A stretch of 64,000 nt of DNA from Neofusicoccum parvum (Eukaryota > Ascomycota > Dothideomycetes > Botryosphaeriales > Botryosphaeriaceae): positions 744,001 to 808,000 of the forward strand of contig CP087212.1 of NCBI GenBank assembly GCA_020912385.1. The letters run 5' to 3'. The translations under genes were made by a program, and so were the position numbers. This document shows positions 57,256 through 64,000 of this stretch, one piece after another; positions within the stretch are counted from its first letter, which is position 1; every line of letters begins with the position of its first letter. Under the pieces are notes generated by a model, which was not told the origin of the DNA, did not search any database, and worked only from the letters and a program-made list of their open reading frames with translations.

Positions 57256-60190
57256 CAGCAGTGCATCGTCCCACCGGTGAATATATTACCAACAAAATTG
57301 AGAGGCCTTGTTCGAATTTCACACCCAAACTGAACTGCAAGGACATGGTGAGCTGGCAGAACCAAGTTCCAAGCGGTACCCCGCCACATATACTGGTCTC
57401 GAAAGGCTGAGGAGTTGAGCTCAGAGCAGCGTCGATCCAAGCACCGCTGAAGACACGGCACAGTCCCTGAGCTATCAGGATGGAGCGCAGAAGGACCTCA
57501 AGTCCACCGGCGGGACTTCCTCCGGAGCGGACCACCAAGGCGAGCTCGATGCCATACAATACCAGGATGCCAGGGTCGCAGGTGTCCGTCTGGGTATCCA
57601 CCTGGTATAAGCCGGCCGGTCAGACAAAACCGCCTGCATCATGCATCATCTACCGGGTGGACTTGCGGATGTCGACGGACTCGTACAGCAAGATGCTGCA
57701 GGACCTGTCCAACCCAAGAGGCCGGAAGCAACTTCCTGCAATGAGGAGCCATGGTCAAGCGCCGATGTGCCTCGACTGTATTGTTTGCCGCTTCTCCGGC
57801 AGCGGACCTTCAGCTCGCTGCTGAGAAGGCTCGACGGAAATCAGCCTTACGATGATCCTTCTTGAACGTTGAGATGCGGTTCGTCCGCTGAGATGCGTTG
57901 TGCGACGAGCATTTGCATGATGGACGGAGTCCCGAAGCAACCACCTGACCTACTTAGCGGTCACGTACATGACTTCAAGAGTGGGGAATAGTATTACTGG
58001 ACGGCAGAGGCTTTTCGAATGGTTTTCGCTTGAGCTGACGCGCGTGGTTGGGCCCGTAGATAGGCTGGCCGGGGCAGGACGGCCTTCGGACTGTACGTAT
58101 GTACATACGGACTTCCGATTCTCAAGTGATGCGAAAGGTCGGGCGCTGTGAATGCCGCCGCTCATTCAAAAGAGCCGCAAAGTTAAAGAGAGATAAGCCC
58201 GAATATATAGATGAGAACGGGCTCTCTCAACCTCGCCCGAGCGATGGAGCGCCTCTTAATTCCGGCTTTCCGCCCCTTAAGCCTCGCGGCGAGGTGTGGC
58301 ATACACAATGCAAGCGCGTCTTAAACTGGACCCGTCAAGTCTGCCCTGCCCATATCAAGGCACATCTCATTGGTACTCAATGGCGCCACCCGTGATTACG
58401 CGGCTTGATCTCTGAATTACTGATGGCATCCCAACATGGAATAGAAATTGTCCACATTGAGGCTGGCGGTTCATATCAGCCAGACTGTAAAATCGGTGTG
58501 ACCGTCTTTAGCTCCAATAAGATCCGATAATTGCATATACTGTGGACTCCTGGGGAGAGGTATTGCTGACGGCCTTCATACTTGACAGAAATCTGCTTAC
58601 ATGGATGCTTGCGGATTCAGCCGCTGACGCGCAATTTACCGGAAGGTGGTCAGCCACGCTGCAACGCGCCGCAAAGAGGTGACAGACACCATAAGATGCC
58701 TTGTGCCGTTGCCTTGAAGCGGGGCTCGCTAGTGTTTGCCTCTTTCTTCGCCTCCGAGCCCCGCATGTGATGGAGGACTCCGACCAGGACCACCAGGTCC
58801 GCACATAGCAACGAAGAGGACACAGTTGATCGGCTAACAGCATGCTGCCGAAGTAAGATTCCGCGCGACGGATAAAACGGCATTTCCGCCTGACATGGGA
58901 AAGATCTGTTTCTGGATCTCCCTTGAACCCGATCTCAAATGCTGAGAGCGAAAGCACCACCCTCGAATCAGGGTCCAAAGAGGGTGGTCCTTGGTACCCT
59001 GAAACAGACAGAATGTGCGGGTGGATTTACGTGGGTTCGAAATGAGTATCCCGAGAGGCCACATCTCATGGAATGCTAGCCAGGGGCCCTGGGTTCCGAA
59101 CCTGTTCGGTGGATGAGCTTAAGCTACCCTTTAGCATTCCTGGACAAAGACAGGTTCGTGGTATGATGAATAGCTGTGCTTATCGAAGAAATCCCAGCCA
59201 TTGTTCGAAGACTTCGGCTTATCTCTTCATTCCTGGGAAACAGTAGATAAGAGCGAAAGGCACCTTATCAAGAGCGAGACAAGACGACAAAGACAGGCTT
59301 GCGGGCCTTTGGAGATACCAGACGGGTTGGATAGCGCTTCTGCATTCTCCGTCTATCGTCGATACGAGGCGTGGGGAATCTTATTCAAGCGTGCGTTGTG
59401 AAGAAAATTGCATCAAGCCGTTGGAATGCTGAACGCGGACGCTCCCGAGCATGCAAAAGTAACGTCTTCAGAAAGTCAGACCCGCAGGGTAGGATTACCA
59501 CACCCTATCCGGACTCACGAATGAGAGATGTTCCGTGCCTGGCTACGCAGTTGCGCCGTCGTCTGAGTTGTCTCATTCCGTAGCGTTGTCTTTATGTGAT
59601 ATTCTTTTGCTGAGCAGTGGCAGTGCCAGTTCTGATAGTTGATCCTGTAAAAGGCCGCCAAGTGGTTCGAGAAGGACGGCAACAAAAACAGATTGAGTCT
59701 CTAGAGGCAAGGCAAGGTGGTGCAATAATCTGGGACGACACGGGTATAGCGTGATCATAGGTCGGTGTGTAGTGGGGCCAAGTATAGCTATTGGTCAAGA
59801 CGGCTTGATTTACCTGCAAAAAGGCATTTGAACAGTTTCAGGTTCTGAGAACGGTTGTCAGGTCCAAAGGCGTTGCTGCGGCCCGTTGCTTGGGCGGTTG
59901 AGGTAACAACGACCAGGCTGGTCATTCTTGGCGACATACCGTCTTCGGTATCTGAATGTTTGGTGTAGATACGGTGATCCTGAAAGCCTCAAGATGCAGA
60001 GCTGCCCCTGAGAATCTCGAGGGCTGTCGCAACCTGCCTCCCTGCGCGCCGGTGTGCCCTTTCTGTCTTTTCCATCTCCACTCTTCCCCCTGGCTGTATT
60101 GTTCATGCTGCGCGGCTGTTATTGAGTAGAGGACTCCGGCAGTCTCAATCATCACCATTGCTCGATGTAACTGGGAGCAGGCTTGCCACA
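57256..60190. other. Lower-GC spacer, about 2.9 kb
   Basis: No gene is supported. A minus frame at 57245-57601 has two or three hydrophobic stretches (LYGIELALVV; SILLVIYSPVG) and could be a membrane-protein remnant, but it lacks a convincing start or homology. Other frames are short. Codon-like periodicity is weak, suggesting decayed or non-coding DNA. The right end is the promoter of the ketopantoate reductase gene. Confidence 0.45.
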
Positions 60191-61355
60191 ATGAGCATTC
60201 AAAAGCCTCTTGACATCCTCATCTTCGGCACTGGAGGTGAGCATCATCCAAAGAGGCTCCAGACCAACACTGACCATTGAAAACAGCTGTCGGCTCCACG
60301 CTGGGGTGGAGGCTGGCGCAAAACTCTCACGCCAGGCTCTCTGTCGTCTGTCGATCCAATTACGAAGCCGTCAAGCAACAGGGAATCCAGATGACGACTC
60401 AGATGTGGGGCAATGGCGAATTCAAGCCCTACCGCGTCGTCCGCTCAACACGCGAAGTATCCGATGTGGCGTTCGACTACGTGGTTTGTGCCAATAAAGT
60501 CACTTCTGCGGATGGACTCTCGTTCATCAAGGACTTAGCACCTGCAGTGTCCGCCAATACGGCTCTTGTGTCAGCACAAAATGGCGTTGGAGTCGAGGAG
60601 CCATTGCGCAAGGTGTTCCGAAACAACACAATCCTATCCGCTGTATGCTACATCAGTTGTCTGCAGCCTGTTCCCGGTATCGTTCAACAAGTCTCGAACA
60701 TTCGTCCGCATGGTTTCCATATCGGCACGTACGATCCGCGTGAGCACGATGGCGCTGGGGTGGACAAGACTAAATTGGAGAAGTTTGTAGCCCTCGACGA
60801 CAAATTCAAACAAATCGGAGACGTGCAGGCTGAACGCTGGACCAAACAAATCTTCAATGGAGCCTGGAATCCGATGACTGCCATCTCCGGCCTTGAGACG
60901 CACCCATTGTTGGATTCGCCATATCTGCGGACAGTGCGTCAGCTTGCCAACGAAATGTATGATGTAGCAGTCAAGTTGGGTATCACGCTTTCAGATGACC
61001 TGCCGGTTCAGACAATTGAATTCGCGCGGAACAACCCATCATTGGCACCTTCGATGCTACAGGACGCACGGAAAAAGAGACCGATGGAGGTTGAGTCTCT
61101 CTGCGGTCAGTCAAGTCTCATTTCTTCGACAACACAAGGCTTACGGTCTCTTCAGGGAACATTTGCAGGCAGGCAGATCAAATCGGCGTCCCGGTACCAA
61201 CCATCAAGCTGGTATATCATACGCTCCTGGAGATGAATAAGCGGATGCTGGCACCTGCAAAGCCCCTTCCTGCCCTAAAGGAGCATAGCAGCCGCAGCTA
61301 CAGCGTTCCACAGGATTTGGACGTTCGAAGAGAGCTTGAGGCGGCAGCCTGCTAA
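60191..61355 (+). CDS. 2-dehydropantoate 2-reductase (ketopantoate reductase)
   Basis: Three exons (60191-60236, 60287-61105, 61156-61355; two 50-nt introns) join to 354 residues. The first join restores the Rossmann motif: LIFGTGAVGSTLGWRLA gives GxGxxG for NADPH. The N-terminal half follows the ApbA/PanE pattern with the catalytic-type Lys in CANKVTSADG and SAQNGVGVEEPL. The C-terminal helical domain shows WTKQIFNGAWNPMTAI and ARKKRPMEVESLCGNI. The enzyme reduces 2-dehydropantoate to pantoate in pantothenate and coenzyme A synthesis. It is most likely cytosolic, as no targeting signal is visible. It is convergent with the carrier-protein synthetase next door, whose carrier needs a CoA-derived arm. 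An extra PanE-like copy linked to such a locus may act on another 2-keto acid; this is inference. Confidence 0.93.
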
Positions 61356-62165
61356 AGCCGCCTTCAGCAGAGCGTGATGATCGAGTTTCTTTCTTCGTGG
61401 CCCTTGATGTAGGGGATTGCTATCTTCCTCTTGAATTTCGGATTCCAGGAGGGCCTATGGCCTGCCTTGCACATTTTGTTCTCTTGTTCCGGTGACGTAA
61501 ACGCGCAAAGCAGTGAAACTGCATAGCCGCAAGCAGTTTGAACCGAGGACCCAATGCTTCAGTGCCAGAATAGGAGGATGCGGGTAGTAGTTGAGTAATA
61601 GACTTTAGTGATCCTGGTTCGGATAGAAAACGGAAAGGGGCCGTGAATGCAAGCCGCCTTCAACGAGATGGCGGAGAAAGCTGATAAGAAATTTGAAAGT
61701 GGAGAGACGTGCACATTGACGGAATCACGCGTGAGCAAACGCGTGCCTGCCGACGCGCCTCGGCGGCTCACTGATCCAGCACTGGTGCTGGCGCGAGTCG
61801 GGCGCACTTCCCGGGCACTTCCGATAGCGCGCACCACTCACGACATTCCCTCCTCATTGCAACACATCTCATCGCCCAGCACAACGCCAGGAGGACACCC
61901 TGTCAAGTAATAAACCGAGCTGCAGCCGGAGAAGCTCACGGATCAGCTGTGTCAGCCTCCCTGCACTGGCTTTTTCTCCCTCATCGCTCAAGAATTTCTA
62001 CACGGAATCAGAGATTTTTCAAGCAATAAACTCCAATCAACCTGGAATTACGACAATTACTCCAGCAGGCTTCTCCATTCCGCCCATAACGCCAAGAATC
62101 TTGGGAATTAAGTTGAAGAGAATAGACCCCACTCAAACATCTCCGTCAAGAAACAGTCGACTGCA
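61356..62165. other. Convergent intergenic region
   Basis: This 810-base stretch lies between the 3' ends of the ketopantoate reductase (+) and the synthetase (-) and holds no supported gene. A plus frame at 61647-61910 is short and lacks any domain. Confidence 0.5.
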
Positions 62166-64000
62166 TCAGACGCCCCTCAACTCCAAGGCTCTGTTCAGTG
62201 CCCTCTGGAACACTTCAATGTTCTCCGGCCTGAGAATCGTGAAATGCGTCCCCTCAACGCGGTGATATCGGAGCATTCCTTCCGAGTCTTCCTGGTCAAC
62301 ATCGCTCTGCTTGGCTCCCGTCACATGGCTCTTCCACTTGGCCAGCCAATCATGCCGCCATTCCTCATCCGTGCACTTGTACTGTGGTAGCGGCGGCACC
62401 CAGAAGATGTCATACTTCGACACGGTTCCGGTTGGAATATACGTGCGAGTGATCTCCTGCATGTTCTTGTTGATGCGCTGCCACGTCTCCACCTTCGGGA
62501 CCGTCAGGTCGAGGTTTTCGAGCGTTCCGTCCGGGAAGCGGGCGAAGATAGCAGCCGTGAACTTCTCGTCCGGGATATCATCCATCTCCTCTTCCCACCT
62601 GAGCGCCGTCTCCATGTCCAAGAGCTGGAAGAAGTGCAGCAGGTCGATGATGAAGTTCCGCTGCTTCGCGCGGACCTGGATGCGGGTCAAGTCTGCGGGG
62701 TTGTCGATTCCGCCACAGAACGCCACCTGCTCACCGGCTGCCTCGAGCCGCTTTCCTAGCTCAAATGCCAGCATGCCGCCAAAGCACAGTCCGAGAAGTA
62801 CGTATGGACCTTTTGGTTGATGATTCTTGATGCCTGCGATGTAGGTCTCAAGCATCTCGTCCAGAGTATCGAAGGGCGTCTCGTTCTTGTGGAAACCGCG
62901 CACGCGCAGTGCATATATCGGACGGTCCGGGATGTGCTTCAACAAGATTAGCCAGGTCAAAAACTCACCACCTCCAGGATGGCAAAGGATAATCGGCGTC
63001 TTTGAGCCTGTCGACACAAGGGGCACAATCGGATCATATTCAGCGGTGGTGGTTCCCAACGCGAGCAGCATGTTGTCGATGTCGCCGATTGTACGGCAAG
63101 AAAGAAGAGAAGACATCGAGATCGGATCTTCACGATCAAGGATCTTCTCCAGCGAAGATTTGACACGAAGGTATCCCAGGCTGTCGATGTTGAGATCGGC
63201 AAGAGCTATGTCAAGATGGAGCTCCGAGGACTTCAGCCCAGTCTCCTCGCACAGGATGCCTGCCAAAACTTTTTGCAGAGGCGTACTGAGCGCACCTCCT
63301 CGTTGGATGAGGGATTTCGGCGTACGCTCGGGCAACTTGAACTCGTCAAAGTGCCCGGCTTGAAGAGACTTCTTGAGCTTCGCACGCGACAATTTGCCAA
63401 TTGTGGACTTCGGCAACTTTTGCTTCGGCAGAGGGATGACCATCATGGGCCGCTTACGACAGAAGCGGATGGCGGCTTCGTTGATCTGAGCAACAGTATC
63501 GCGAAGCTCAGGCGTGTCCTCTATAGCATCGTTGACTGGATTGAACAGGATGACAATATCCTCGCTATCAGCGTTTGCATCCTCCGCCCAGATGGAGAAC
63601 GAAGCAGTCCAGCTTTTGTTCAGGCCAGAGATGTTTGCCAATTCAATGGCATGCTCCAGCTCGAAGGAAGAATAGTTCTGACCGTTGATGATGAGGACCT
63701 CCTTCGATCGTCCAACAATGCGCAGGTTGCCTTGGTCGTCCAGGATTCCAAGGTCGCCGGTGTCAAACCAGCCGTCGGGCGTCATGCAAGCGCTGGTCGC
63801 CGCTTCGTTGTTGAAATAGCGCTTGAATATGAGTGCACCCCTGACTTGGATCGCACCGGATTCACCTCGCCTCACTTGCTTGCGGCTCTCATCAACTAGC
63901 CGGAGCTCGTGTTGTGGCAGATGCTTCCCAGCGGAAGCGAAGACGTACTTTCGCTTCACGTCATATGTGGGTGATTCGAGGTTGTAGAAGAACGCTGAGC
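62166..64000 (-). CDS. Adenylation-thiolation-thioesterase synthetase (NRPS-like), 5' end outside the window
   Basis: The frame is open to the right edge, so the N-terminal part of the adenylation domain is missing; the visible part is 611 residues ending in TGA at 62166. In order it has the end of an acyl-adenylating domain, a carrier domain and a thioesterase. The adenylation part shows GWFDTGDLG, GRSKEVLIINGQNY as in acyl-AMP-ligase-like domains, and a late catalytic Lys in STIGKLSR. The carrier has LNIDSLGYL, with the phosphopantetheine Ser at 63180-63182. The thioesterase has HPGGGEF, nucleophile motif GLCFGG and GTHF (His at 62244-62246). The nucleophile position is Cys (62784-62786), not the usual Ser. 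A-T-TE enzymes in fungi load an aryl or acyl acid and release dimers or esters, often as secondary-metabolite genes. The product is unknown. Confidence 0.9.
   Translation of the reverse strand, partial: SAFFYNLESPTYDVKRKYVFASAGKHLPQHELRLVDESRKQVRRGESGAIQVRGALIFKRYFNNEAATSACMTPDGWFDTGDLGILDDQGNLRIVGRSKEVLIINGQNYSSFELEHAIELANISGLNKSWTASFSIWAEDANADSEDIVILFNPVNDAIEDTPELRDTVAQINEAAIRFCRKRPMMVIPLPKQKLPKSTIGKLSRAKLKKSLQAGHFDEFKLPERTPKSLIQRGGALSTPLQKVLAGILCEETGLKSSELHLDIALADLNIDSLGYLRVKSSLEKILDREDPISMSSLLSCRTIGDIDNMLLALGTTTAEYDPIVPLVSTGSKTPIILCHPGGGEFLTWLILLKHIPDRPIYALRVRGFHKNETPFDTLDEMLETYIAGIKNHQPKGPYVLLGLCFGGMLAFELGKRLEAAGEQVAFCGGIDNPADLTRIQVRAKQRNFIIDLLHFFQLLDMETALRWEEEMDDIPDEKFTAAIFARFPDGTLENLDLTVPKVETWQRINKNMQEITRTYIPTGTVSKYDIFWVPPLPQYKCTDEEWRHDWLAKWKSHVTGAKQSDVDQEDSEGMLRYHRVEGTHFTILRPENIEVFQRALNRALELRGV

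Noticed and set aside
57245..57601. Minus frame with hydrophobic stretches, considered as a small membrane protein
   Set aside because: No family resemblance, the frame overlaps other open frames, and no coherent exon structure could be built.

Overview
This window looks like nuclear DNA of a filamentous ascomycete (Pezizomycotina; possibly Dothideomycetes, though I cannot fix the order). The coding evidence is: genes with short introns (about 47-110 nt, most 50-65) that have GTRNGY-type donors, CTAAC/CTGAC-like branch sites and YAG acceptors; GC-rich third codon positions; and a gene set typical of moulds. All exon joins were placed by hand by matching splice signals to reading frame and family motifs, so boundaries are predictions.

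Layout. 0-2.2 kb: a probable pseudokinase (+). 6.2-6.8 kb: an NTF2/SnoaL-like protein (+). 10.2-11.4 kb: a 2,3-dihydroxybenzoate decarboxylase-type amidohydrolase (+). 11.8-12.8 kb: a poorly resolved Cys-rich, RING-like gene (-). 17.0-17.2 kb: a 55-residue Cys/His protein (+). 21.3-23.4 kb: an APC-family amino-acid/GABA/choline-type permease (-). 25.6-27.7 kb: a copper amine oxidase (-). 28.5-31.4 kb: a TOK-type two-pore potassium channel (-). 32.2-33.3 kb: electron-transfer flavoprotein alpha (-), head-to-head with a SWI3/RSC8 chromatin-remodelling subunit (+, 33.7-36.4 kb). 37.8-40.7 kb: a large coiled-coil protein of unknown function (-). 41.6-46.7 kb: a full-size PDR (ABCG) transporter with nine exons (-). 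48.0-49.3 kb: an unknown protein with an HxD...H iron-site pattern (+). 51.6-53.4 kb: a bestrophin-family anion channel (+). 55.8-57.3 kb: a zinc-finger gene with an uncertain 5' part (-). 60.2-61.4 kb: a ketopantoate reductase (+), convergent with an adenylation-thiolation-thioesterase synthetase (-) that runs off the right edge.

Several products fit nitrogen and aromatic catabolism: the amine oxidase, the permease of the amine/amino-acid class, ETF-alpha and the dihydroxybenzoate decarboxylase. They are neighbours, not an operon, and coordinated use is inference. The right end (zinc-finger protein, ketopantoate reductase supplying the pantothenate branch, and a carrier-protein synthetase) looks like the edge of a secondary-metabolite locus and is the most interesting part. 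Long spacers (2-4 kb) between genes hold no convincing gene. Most long open frames there, and all long antisense frames over real genes, are explained by GC-rich codon bias.
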